This document shows positions 1 to 5,752 of a stretch of DNA of 7,151 nt, in pieces; the stretch's first letter is position 1, and the number at the start of each line of letters is the position of its first letter. The notes under the pieces were generated by a model that saw only the letters and a program-made list of their open reading frames with translations, was not told the DNA's origin and made no database searches. The stretch is from positions 1-7,151 of the forward strand of contig JAYFNU010000012.1 in assembly GCA_034933305.1 (NCBI GenBank), in the 5' to 3' direction. The stretch is from JAYFNU01 sp034933305. GTDB taxonomy: Bacteria; Bacillota; Clostridia; Oscillospirales; Ruminococcaceae. The position numbers and the translations under genes were made by a program.

Positions 1-180
1 TTTTGTGATACAGACCTCCGCAGACACAAAAAATTAACAAAATATTTTTTTAAAAACGCGTCTGCGCCGCTGCTTTTTGCCTCAAAAAAGGGTCAAAACA
101 GCCCGCGATTTAGTTCAAGTCCCTACCAACGGGGTGGAACCACCAGAGTTATCTTTTTTTTGCACTTAAAAAAATAAGCG
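1..180. other. AT-rich intergenic stretch, no gene seen
   Basis: I see no open frame with a ribosome binding site on either strand. The stretch is clearly more AT-rich than the genes to its right and holds several A and T runs. A 7-bp inverted repeat, TTTTGTG (1-7) with CACAAAA (25-31), has a 17-nt loop. Around 113-145 there is a partly structured segment: a tRNA T-loop-like word GTTCAAGTCC (113-122), then GGTGGAACCACC (133-144), then a T run at 154-161. It does not fold into a proper tRNA, because the T-arm would not pair. It may be a relic or the end of something transcribed on the plus strand. Confidence 0.5.
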
Positions 181-235
181 TGAAAAAGCCCAGAAACCGT
201 TGCGGTTTCTGGGCTTTCCGGCAAGTTATCTTTTT
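147..235 (+). repeat. 12-bp direct repeat flanking the tRNA terminator
   Basis: The word AGTTATCTTTTT occurs at 147-158 and again at 224-235, 77 bp apart. Each copy is followed by a related GCAC/CACTT-type sequence, so the similarity extends imperfectly beyond the core. The terminator hairpin of the tRNA unit lies between the copies. This could be a remnant of a duplicated tRNA 3' flank or a chance match helped by the T run. Confidence 0.4.
183..217 (-). terminator. Intrinsic terminator of the tRNA-fMet unit
   Basis: A perfect 15-bp stem pairs 185-199 with 203-217 and leaves a 3-nt loop. Read on the minus strand, the stem runs directly into a T run (187-183), as expected for a Rho-independent terminator. 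It lies about 32 nt beyond the 3' end of the tRNA. On the plus strand the stem is followed by CCGG rather than a longer T run, so it looks directional for the minus strand. Confidence 0.82.
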
Positions 236-248
236 CACTTGCACAATA

Positions 249-324
<76 letters not shown>

Positions 325-329
325 ATATA

Positions 330-354
330 AGGGCGCTTCTTTCAGAGGCGCCCT
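330..354 (-). other. Stem-loop in the 5' leader of pre-tRNA-fMet
   Basis: An 11-bp stem with one G-T wobble pairs 330-340 with 344-354 around a 3-nt loop. The predicted transcription start lies about 4 to 8 nt past the -10 box at 358, so the RNA would begin at or very near the first base of this stem. The stem ends 5 nt before the mature tRNA 5' end at 324, leaving a short single-stranded linker at the RNase P cut site. It is not followed by a T run in either direction, so it does not look like a terminator for the upstream gene. Confidence 0.7.
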
Positions 355-357
355 ATT

Positions 358-386
358 ATTATACTGTCCCGGCTGCGGAATGTCAA
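358..386 (-). promoter_or_regulatory. Fully consensus sigma-A promoter of tRNA-fMet
   Basis: On the minus strand the -35 box TTGACA (386-381) and the -10 box TATAAT (363-358) both match consensus at all six positions. The spacer is the ideal 17 bp. The promoter begins 3 bp past the stop codon of the small membrane-protein gene and drives the leader hairpin and tRNA-fMet. A perfect housekeeping promoter fits the high, constant demand for initiator tRNA. No operator is evident. Confidence 0.93.
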
Positions 387-389
387 GGA

Positions 390-647
390 CTATTCGTCCA
401 CTTTCGTGAACTCAAAGTCGAACGCCGCGGGCGCGCCGGCCTCTTCCCGCTCGATCTTGTCAAAGCGCTCCGAACGGAACACCGTCTTTTTCCCCTGCGG
501 CGTGTCGACCTCGCGCAGCTCCACCGGCGAAGCGCCGGTGTCGACCTCGATCTTGAGGATCCCCTTTTTCTCAAGGAAATACGCGACGGCCGCCAGCGCG
601 GAAGCGAACAGGGTGAGCGACAGCAGCGCGTTCAGAAATTTTTTCAT
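390..647 (-). CDS. Small single-span membrane protein, unknown function
   Basis: The protein is 85 aa. I do not recognise a family. It begins MKKFLNALLSL and has one hydrophobic segment at about residues 4-24, followed by EKK. This reads as an N-terminal membrane anchor, or an uncleaved signal with a positive-inside start. The remaining 60 residues are soluble and charged (DTPQGKKTVFRSERFDKIE), ending in an acidic tail. The reading frame is open to 710, but the ATG at 647 is preferred: it has an AAAGG/GGGGA Shine-Dalgarno just upstream and starts the hydrophobic segment at once. It lies 83 bp after gpmI. A dyad-covered promoter (662-689) sits in the gap, so it may be transcribed alone as well as by read-through. 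The tRNA-fMet promoter begins right after its stop codon. Confidence 0.72.
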   Translation of the reverse strand: MKKFLNALLSLTLFASALAAVAYFLEKKGILKIEVDTGASPVELREVDTPQGKKTVFRSERFDKIEREEAGAPAAFDFEFTKVDE

Positions 648-661
648 GACCTTTCCCCTTT

Positions 662-689
662 TATAATCGTCGTTCTGTTTACGATTATA
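662..689 (-). promoter_or_regulatory. Probable promoter with overlapping 9-bp dyad
   Basis: A perfect inverted repeat, TATAATCGT (662-670) and ACGATTATA (681-689), is separated by 10 nt. On the minus strand the right arm contains a perfect -10 box TATAAT (689-684). The best -35 candidate, TTGTTC (710-705), is weak and spaced at only 15 bp. Transcription would start near 677, between the two arms. A hairpin therefore could not form in a transcript starting here, and the repeat reads more naturally as a DNA operator. No T run follows on the minus strand, which argues against a gpmI terminator. Confidence 0.45.
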
Positions 690-730
690 GTGGCCGCCCG
701 GGCAGAACAAGGCAGAAATCTGTCGACGCC

Positions 731-2251
731 TCAGCCGATGATCAGGCTTTCGCCGTCCATCTGCGCGGGCTTCGGCAGCCCGAGCAGCGCGAGCATCGTC
801 GGCGCAATGTCGGCGAGCCTGCCGCCCTCGCGCAGCTTGCAGTCGTGGCCGATCACCATGAAGGGCACGGGGTTGGTCGTGTGCGCCGTAAAGGGCGTCA
901 CGCCGTCGTCCTCGAGCATCTTGTCGGCGTTGCCGTGGTCGGCGGTGAGCAGGCAGATGCCGCCCATCGCGTCGATGGATTCAATGACGCGCCCGACGCA
1001 CTCGTCGACCGCTTCGACCGCCTTGACGGCCGCGTCGAACACGCCGGTGTGGCCGACCATGTCGCAGTTCGCGAAGTTGAGGATGATGACGTCGTATTTG
1101 CCGCTCTCGATGCGCTTGACGACCTCGTCCGTGACGAGATAGGCGCTCATCTCGGGCTGCAGGTCGTATGTCGCGACCGACGGCGATTTGATGAGGCAGC
1201 GGTCCTCGTTCTTGTACGGCTTCTCGTTGCCGCCGTTGAAGAAGAAGGTGACGTGGGCGTATTTCTCCGTCTCGGCGATGCGCAGCTGGGTCAGCCCGCT
1301 GTCGCCGATGTATTCGCCGAAGGTGTTTTTGAGATCCTCCGGCCGGAAGGCGACGAGGACGTTGGGCATCGTGGCGTCGTACTCCGTCATGCAGACGTAC
1401 GTCAGCGGGAAAAAGCCCTTCTTGCGCTCGAAGCCCTTGAAATCCGGGTCGACGAACGCGCGGGTGATCTCGCGGGCGCGGTCGGGGCGGAAGTTGTAGA
1501 AGATGACGCTGTCGCCGCCCTTGATCTCGGCGTCCTTTTCGCACACGACGGGCACGACGAATTCGTCGTTGACGCCCGCTTCATAGCTCTTTTTGACCGC
1601 TTCGACCGGGTCGGCGGCGTATTCGCCCTCGCCGCAGACATACGCGTCATAGGCCTTCACGACGCGCTCCCAGCGGTTGTCGCGGTCCATCGCGTAATAG
1701 CGCCCGCAGACCGTCGCGATCTTGCCGACGCCGATCTCCGCGAGCTTGTCGGCGAGCTGCCGCACATAGTCGGCGCCCGACTGCGGCGGCGTGTCGCGGC
1801 CGTCCAGGATCGCATGGACATAGACGTTCTTCACGCCCCGGCGCTTCGCCATCTCGACGAGCGCGTACAGATGCGTGTTGTGGCTGTGGACGCCGCCGTC
1901 GGACAGCAGGCCCATCAGATGCAGCGCCGCGCCGTCCCGCTTTGCGTTGTCCATCGCGGCGGCGAAGGCCTCGTTCGCGAAGAAATCGCCGTCCTTTACG
2001 GACTTGGTGATGCGCGTCAGCTCCTGGTAGACGATGCGGCCGGCGCCGATGTTGGTGTGGCCGACCTCCGAGTTGCCCATCTGCCCGTCCGGCAGGCCGA
2101 CATCAAGGCCCGACGCGCCGATGAGCGTGTGCGGGCAGGTGCGGAACAGCTCGTCGAGCACGGGTTTTTTCGCGGCGGCGATGGCGTTCCCCTTTTTCTC
2201 GGGGCTGTAGCCGAAGCCGTCGAGGATCATCAGTACAAGCGGTCTGCTCAT
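731..2251 (-). CDS. gpmI: 2,3-bisphosphoglycerate-independent phosphoglycerate mutase
   Basis: The protein is 506 aa, close to the usual length of about 510. It interconverts 3-phosphoglycerate and 2-phosphoglycerate in the cytosol by a manganese-dependent phosphoserine mechanism, as known for this alkaline-phosphatase-fold family. The metal ligand Asp11 is in LMILDGFG, and the catalytic Ser61 is in MGNSEVGHTNIGAGR. DGRDTPP lies near residue 150. The second metal site LTADHGNADKM and the FTAHTTNPVPF segment lie near the C-terminus. The inserted transferase domain fills the middle, as in the family. The start has an AGGAAAGG Shine-Dalgarno that overlaps the stop codon of tpiA, only 15 bp upstream, so the two genes are probably translationally coupled. 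It is the last gene of the pgk-tpiA-gpmI set. Confidence 0.97.
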   Translation of the reverse strand: MSRPLVLMILDGFGYSPEKKGNAIAAAKKPVLDELFRTCPHTLIGASGLDVGLPDGQMGNSEVGHTNIGAGRIVYQELTRITKSVKDGDFFANEAFAAAMDNAKRDGAALHLMGLLSDGGVHSHNTHLYALVEMAKRRGVKNVYVHAILDGRDTPPQSGADYVRQLADKLAEIGVGKIATVCGRYYAMDRDNRWERVVKAYDAYVCGEGEYAADPVEAVKKSYEAGVNDEFVVPVVCEKDAEIKGGDSVIFYNFRPDRAREITRAFVDPDFKGFERKKGFFPLTYVCMTEYDATMPNVLVAFRPEDLKNTFGEYIGDSGLTQLRIAETEKYAHVTFFFNGGNEKPYKNEDRCLIKSPSVATYDLQPEMSAYLVTDEVVKRIESGKYDVIILNFANCDMVGHTGVFDAAVKAVEAVDECVGRVIESIDAMGGICLLTADHGNADKMLEDDGVTPFTAHTTNPVPFMVIGHDCKLREGGRLADIAPTMLALLGLPKPAQMDGESLIIG

Positions 2252-2266
2252 GTCTTCAGCCTTTCC

Positions 2267-3034
2267 TTATTTGCTCGCGGCAGCGACGATCGTCGCGAAA
2301 TCGTTGGGCTTGAGGGCAGCGCCGCCGATGAGGCCGCCGTCGACGTCGGGCTGCGCGAGAAGCTCGGCGCAGTTGCCCGCGTTCATCGAGCCGCCGTACT
2401 GGATCGTGAGACCGTCGGCGACCGACTTGTTGTAGAGGGACTGGACGCAGCCGCGGATGAGCGCGCAGACTTCGTTCGCCTGCTCGGCCGTCGCGGTCTT
2501 GCCCGTGCCGATGGCCCAGACGGGCTCATAGGCGATGATCAGGCGCTTCATCTCGGCTTCGCTGACGCCGTCGAGCGCCTTGCAGACCTGCCCGATGATG
2601 ACGTCGCGCATCTGGCCCGCCTCGCGCTGCGCGAGCGTCTCGCCGACGCAGACGATGGGCCTGAGGCCCGCCGCGAGCGCGGCTTTCGTGCGCAGATTGA
2701 CGGTCTCGTCCGTCTCGGCGAAATACTGGCGGCGCTCGCTGTGGCCGAGGATGACGTATTCGACGCCCGCTTCGGTGAGCATCTTCGCGCTGATCTCGCC
2801 CGTATAGGCGCCGGACTCCTTGAAGTGGCAGTTCTGCGCGGCGACTTTGATGTTCGTGCCCTTCGTCATGTCGACGGCGACGGCGATGTCCGTGAACGGA
2901 ACGCCGATGATGACGGTGCACTCCGCCTTTGAAACGAGCGGGATGAGATCGGCGATGAGCGCCTTCGCCTCGCTCGCGGTCTTGTTCATTTTCCAGTTGC
3001 CGGCAATGACGGCGTCACGTTTGAATTTGTCCAT
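2267..3034 (-). CDS. tpiA: Triosephosphate isomerase
   Basis: The protein is 255 aa, normal for the family. It is a cytosolic TIM-barrel enzyme that interconverts dihydroxyacetone phosphate and glyceraldehyde 3-phosphate. Catalytic residues are all present: Lys15 in AGNWKMN, His98 in ILGHSERR and Glu170 in AYEPVWAIGTGK. The flexible phosphate-gripping loop follows that Glu, and the C-terminal phosphate-binding YGGSMN and GLIGGAAL segments are intact. The ATG at 3034 has an AGAGGAG Shine-Dalgarno about 10 nt upstream. It lies 97 bp after pgk, and that gap carries a strong stem-loop. No separate promoter is evident, so it probably depends on the pgk promoter. Confidence 0.97.
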   Translation of the reverse strand: MDKFKRDAVIAGNWKMNKTASEAKALIADLIPLVSKAECTVIIGVPFTDIAVAVDMTKGTNIKVAAQNCHFKESGAYTGEISAKMLTEAGVEYVILGHSERRQYFAETDETVNLRTKAALAAGLRPIVCVGETLAQREAGQMRDVIIGQVCKALDGVSEAEMKRLIIAYEPVWAIGTGKTATAEQANEVCALIRGCVQSLYNKSVADGLTIQYGGSMNAGNCAELLAQPDVDGGLIGGAALKPNDFATIVAAASK

Positions 3035-3077
3035 GATCTTACTGCTCCTCTGAATAATTTAATCTTCCTGTAAAATC

Positions 3078-3108
3078 CCGGGAAGGAGCGCGGCGCGCTC
3101 CTTCCCGG
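3078..3108 (-). other. 14-bp intercistronic stem-loop between pgk and tpiA
   Basis: A perfect 14-bp GC-rich stem pairs 3078-3091 with 3095-3108 around a GGC loop. It starts 24 nt after the pgk stop and ends 43 nt before the tpiA start. On the minus strand it is followed by GATTTTAC, a run of only four T. It could be a leaky terminator, or a stem that protects the 3' end of a processed pgk message. Either would allow more pgk than tpiA-gpmI. Confidence 0.75.
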
Positions 3109-3131
3109 TCGAATGCGTATCGCTGTGCGTC

Positions 3132-4322
3132 TTATTTGTCGCTGATGGCCGCGATGCCGGGCAGCTCGAGCCCCTCGAGGAATTCGAGCGAGGCGCCGCC
3201 GCCGGTGCTGATGTGGGTCATCTTGTCGGCATAGCCGAGCTTTTCGACCGCGGCCGCGGAATCGCCGCCGCCGATGATGCTGATGGCGCCGCTCTCGGCG
3301 ACCGCCTTCGCGACGGCCTTGGTGCCCTCCGCGAAGCGATCCATCTCGAAGACGCCCATCGGGCCGTTCCAGACAACGGTCCCGGCGCCCTTGATGGCGT
3401 TCGCGAACAGCTCGCGGGTCTTGGGTCCGATGTCGAGGCCCATCCAGCCCTCGGGGATCTTGGTGCTGTCGACGACCTGCGCGTTGCACGCGGCGTCGAA
3501 CTTGTCGCCGACGACGTTGTCGACCGGGATGAGGAACTTGACGCCCCGCTGCTCGGCCTTCTTCATCATTTCCTTCGCGAGGTCGACCTTGTCCGCTTCA
3601 AGCAGCGAGGTGCCCACGTCGTAGCCGTTGGCCTTGATGAAGGTGTAGGCCATGCCGCCGCCGATGATGAGGGTGTCGCATTTCTCGATGAGGTTGTTGA
3701 TGACGCCGATCTTGTCGGAGACCTTGGCGCCGCCGAGGATGGCGACGAAGGGGCGCTTCGGGTCGTTGAGGGCCTTGCCCATGACCTCGATCTCTTTCTG
3801 GATGAGGTAGCCGCAGGCGGACGGCAGATAGTGCGCGACGCCCTCGGTGGACGCGTGCGCGCGGTGAGAGGTGCCGAACGCGTCGTTGACGTAGAGCTCG
3901 GCGAGCGACGCGAGCGCCTTCGCGAACGCGGGGTCGTTCGCTTCCTCTTCCTTGTGGAAGCGGACGTTCTCGAGCAGCATCACGTCGCCGTCCTTCAGCG
4001 CCGCCGCTTTTTTCTTCGCGTCCTCGCCGATAACGTCCGACGCCATGACGACGGGCTTGCCGAGCAGCTCGCTGATGCGCGTCGCGATGGGCGCGAGCGA
4101 GAATTCGACGTTGAATTCGCCCTTCGGGCGGCCGAGATGAGAACAGAGGATGACGCGGGCGCCGTGATCGACGAGATACCGGATCGTCTTCATGCTCTCG
4201 CGGATGCGCTTGTCGTCCTTGATGACGCCCTCCTTCATCGGAACGTTGAAATCGCAGCGCACAAGCACGCGCTTGCCCTTGACGTCGAGGTCTTCCACCG
4301 TTTTTTTGTTCAGTGCGTTCAT
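3132..4322 (-). CDS. pgk: Phosphoglycerate kinase
   Basis: The protein is 396 aa, normal length for a bacterial enzyme. It transfers the acyl phosphate of 1,3-bisphosphoglycerate to ADP, giving ATP and 3-phosphoglycerate in the cytosol. The N-terminal substrate-binding motif VLVRCDFNVP includes Arg22, Asp24 and Asn26. SHLGRPKGE lies near residue 62, and AFGTSHRAHAST lies near 150 with a conserved substrate-binding Arg. The nucleotide domain shows AILGGAKVSDKIGVI, the WNGPMGVFE segment, GGGDSAAAV at about 351 and STGGGASLEFLEG at about 372. The ATG at 4322 follows an AAGGAG Shine-Dalgarno by 8 nt. It is the first gene of pgk-tpiA-gpmI, behind its own promoter. gapA, a common upstream partner, is absent. 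Confidence 0.98.
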   Translation of the reverse strand: MNALNKKTVEDLDVKGKRVLVRCDFNVPMKEGVIKDDKRIRESMKTIRYLVDHGARVILCSHLGRPKGEFNVEFSLAPIATRISELLGKPVVMASDVIGEDAKKKAAALKDGDVMLLENVRFHKEEEANDPAFAKALASLAELYVNDAFGTSHRAHASTEGVAHYLPSACGYLIQKEIEVMGKALNDPKRPFVAILGGAKVSDKIGVINNLIEKCDTLIIGGGMAYTFIKANGYDVGTSLLEADKVDLAKEMMKKAEQRGVKFLIPVDNVVGDKFDAACNAQVVDSTKIPEGWMGLDIGPKTRELFANAIKGAGTVVWNGPMGVFEMDRFAEGTKAVAKAVAESGAISIIGGGDSAAAVEKLGYADKMTHISTGGGASLEFLEGLELPGIAAISDK

Positions 4323-4344
4323 GTTCGATTCTCCTTATATCAAA

Positions 4345-4379
4345 GATAGTCCATTGATTGCCACAATAATAATACTATC
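4345..4379. promoter_or_regulatory. Inverted repeat spanning the pgk start site
   Basis: GATAGT (4345-4350) and ACTATC (4374-4379) form a 6-bp inverted repeat with a 23-bp spacer. The right half-site touches the -10 box of the pgk promoter and the left lies in the early transcribed region. The half-site centres are 29 bp apart, nearly three helical turns. A 5-bp inner pair ATCAA/TTGAT (4339-4343, 4354-4358) overlaps it. The repeats are short and could be chance. Confidence 0.3.
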
Positions 4380-4397
4380 GGAGCGCCGAATAATCAA
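4369..4397 (-). promoter_or_regulatory. Sigma-A promoter of the pgk operon
   Basis: On the minus strand the -35 box TTGATT (4397-4392, 4 of 6) and the -10 box TATTAT (4374-4369, 5 of 6) are separated by exactly 17 bp. The start would fall near 4362, giving a 5' leader of about 40 nt with the pgk Shine-Dalgarno at its end. This makes pgk the head of the glycolytic operon rather than a read-through product of the zinc-ribbon gene. Confidence 0.7.
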
Positions 4398-4506
4398 GCC
4401 GGAAAAGTGAACATGTTAAGAAAATAACGATGTTTCCCGCCTTTTCGGCGCCGTTCGCGCCCGTTTCGGGTGCCGGCCTTCGGCGCGCGCGCAGAAAAGC
4501 GGATTT
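4398..4506. other. Gap with a row of small GC hairpins
   Basis: There is no gene in the space between the zinc-ribbon stop and the pgk promoter. Three small stem-loops follow each other: CGCC/GGCG (4438-4450), CCCG/CGGG (4460-4470) and GCCG/CGGC (4472-4484). A fourth, GCGG/CCGC (4499-4513), encloses the zinc-ribbon stop codon and is followed on the minus strand by TTTTC. That last one is a possible but weak terminator. The palindrome AACATGTT lies at 4410-4417, 13 bp upstream of the pgk -35 box. Confidence 0.4.
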
Positions 4507-4713
4507 TTACCGCGCGCGCAGCGCGGCGGTGTTTTCGATATAGAATGAAATCTCCCCGCAGGCGGGGCACACGGCGACCTTCGGCGCGCCAAAACGCTCC
4601 GCAAAGATGCGGTCGCTCGACGCGAGGGTGATGCCATAGGCGGCCCCCGCGACCTTTATATCGAAGCCCTCCAGCATCGGCGCGCCACAGCGCAGGCATT
4701 TTCTGGTTTCCAT
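4507..4713 (-). CDS. Small four-cysteine zinc-ribbon protein
   Basis: The protein is 68 aa. Two CxxC knuckles, Cys6/Cys9 (KCLRCG) and Cys49/Cys52 (CPACGE), are about 40 residues apart, so one zinc ion in a ribbon fold is expected. The sequence between is short and mixed (GFDIKVAG, AYGITLASSDRIF), and the C-terminal part SFYIENTAALRAR continues as a strand and a basic end. Similar small zinc-ribbon proteins of unknown role are common in Clostridia. Nucleic-acid or protein binding is only a guess. There is no membrane segment. The ATG at 4713 has a good AAAGGAG Shine-Dalgarno 6 nt upstream. It follows the SPFH gene by 66 bp on the same strand, with a strong stem-loop in the gap and no visible promoter, so it is probably the third gene of that operon. 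Confidence 0.85.
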   Translation of the reverse strand: METRKCLRCGAPMLEGFDIKVAGAAYGITLASSDRIFAERFGAPKVAVCPACGEISFYIENTAALRAR

Positions 4714-4732
4714 CCTGTTCTCCTTTCATGCG

Positions 4733-4764
4733 CAGGCCCCCGCCGGTTGTCCGGCGGGGGCCTG
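4733..4764 (-). other. 14-bp stem-loop between SPFH and zinc-ribbon genes
   Basis: A perfect 14-bp, very GC-rich stem pairs 4733-4746 with 4751-4764 around a TTGT loop. It begins 15 nt after the SPFH stop and ends 19 nt before the zinc-ribbon start codon, just ahead of the Shine-Dalgarno. On neither strand is it followed by a T run. It could slow transcription, block 3' decay of the SPFH message, or act with a termination factor. Confidence 0.75.
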
Positions 4765-4779
4765 TATGCGAACGATGCG

Positions 4780-5748
4780 CTATTTGCTCTTTTTCTCCGG
4801 CGCTTTTTCGGCGGCCGGCTTTTCGTCCTCGGCGACGATCGCCTTGAGCGACGTCGCGAGGCCCGCGAGCGACTGGATCTCGCTCGGGATGATGATCTTG
4901 GTCGCCTTGCCGTCGGCGGCGCGGCCGAAGGCCTCGATGCCCTTGAGCGAGATGACCTGCTGAGAGGGCTTGGCGTCGTTGAGCAGCTTGATGCTCTCGG
5001 CGAGCGCGGTCTGCGTCAGCTTGATGGCCTCCGCTTCGCCCTGCGCCTCGCGGATCTTCTGCTCGCGAACGGCGTCGGCGCGCAGGATCGCCGCCTGCTT
5101 CTCCGCTTCCGCGACGAGGATCTGGCTCTCCTTCTGGCCCTCGGCCTCGAGGATCTGGCTGCGCTTGACGCCCTCGGCGCGCAGGATGCTCTCGCGGCGC
5201 TCGCGCTCCGCCTTCATCTGCTTCTCCATGGCGTTCTGGATCTCCTCGGGCGGGATGATGTTCTTGAGCTCGACGCGGTTGACCTTGATGCCCCACTTGT
5301 CCGTCGCTTCGTCGAGCAGCGCGGTGATCTTGCTGTTGATGACGTCGCGGCTGGTGAGGGTGTGGTCGAGTTCCATCTCGCCGATGATGTTGCGCAGCGT
5401 CGTCGCCGTCAGGTTCTCGATGGCGGACAGCGGGCGCTCGATGCCGTAGGTGAACAGCTTCGCGTCGGTGATCTGGAAGAAGACGACGGTGTCGATCTGC
5501 ATGGTCACGTTATCGCGCGTGATGACGGGCTGGGGGCGGAAGTCGACGACCTGCTCCTTGAGCGAAACGCGTTTTGCGATGCGGTCGATGAACGGCATCT
5601 TGAAATGCAGGCCCGTCTGCCACGTGTCGTGATATGTACCGAAGCGCTCGAGCACGAACACCGTCGCCTGCGGGACAATCTTGATGTTGGATACCGCCAC
5701 GATGATGAGGATGAGAAGGAATACGAGAAAAGCGATCAGTCCGGCCAT
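4780..5748 (-). CDS. SPFH/stomatin-type membrane protein (QmcA/paraslipin-like)
   Basis: The protein is 322 aa. An N-terminal hydrophobic segment (residues 1-19, LIAFLVFLLILIIVAV) anchors it. The SPFH domain follows from about 20 to 190, with IVPQATVFVLERFGTY, the TGLHFKMPFIDRI segment, DNVTMQIDTVVFFQI and RNIIGEMELDHTLTSRD. Residues of about 190-255 form a charged coiled coil built of loosely repeated AILRAEG-type units. The end is rich in Ala, Glu and Lys. SPFH proteins form large membrane-bound rings or scaffolds that organise membrane domains and often control proteases or partner membrane proteins. The start lies only 4 bp after the nfeD stop, with its AAGGAGG Shine-Dalgarno inside the end of nfeD, so translation is coupled. 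An NfeD partner directly upstream is the classic arrangement of this family. The exact client is unknown. Confidence 0.95.
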   Translation of the reverse strand: MAGLIAFLVFLLILIIVAVSNIKIVPQATVFVLERFGTYHDTWQTGLHFKMPFIDRIAKRVSLKEQVVDFRPQPVITRDNVTMQIDTVVFFQITDAKLFTYGIERPLSAIENLTATTLRNIIGEMELDHTLTSRDVINSKITALLDEATDKWGIKVNRVELKNIIPPEEIQNAMEKQMKAERERRESILRAEGVKRSQILEAEGQKESQILVAEAEKQAAILRADAVREQKIREAQGEAEAIKLTQTALAESIKLLNDAKPSQQVISLKGIEAFGRAADGKATKIIIPSEIQSLAGLATSLKAIVAEDEKPAAEKAPEKKSK

Positions 5749-5752
5749 TGGG

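Noticed and set aside
105..146. Possible second tRNA on the plus strand
   Set aside because: Only the T-loop word fits. The T stem does not pair, and no acceptor or anticodon arm can be drawn.
845..2932. 695-aa open frame on the plus strand, antisense to gpmI and tpiA
   Set aside because: It is antisense to two certain enzymes, has no Shine-Dalgarno, and its product is a monotone mix of Asp, Val, Ala, Arg and Leu. That is the expected mirror of GC-rich codon use. It also runs through the intergenic gap.
3213..4349. 378-aa plus-strand frame antisense to pgk
   Set aside because: It has the same codon-mirror composition and no ribosome site, and the pgk frame is certain.
4970..5230. Repeated motif in the SPFH gene that might be a DNA repeat array
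   Set aside because: The periodicity is that of the coiled-coil protein repeat (AILRAEG-like units), with varied spacing and no conserved DNA repeat or spacer pattern.
4394..5296. 300-aa minus-strand frame rich in Arg, Gly and His overlapping the SPFH and zinc-ribbon genes
   Set aside because: It is a frame-shifted reading of the SPFH gene that continues across the stem-loop. The SPFH and zinc-ribbon frames both have family motifs and ribosome sites.
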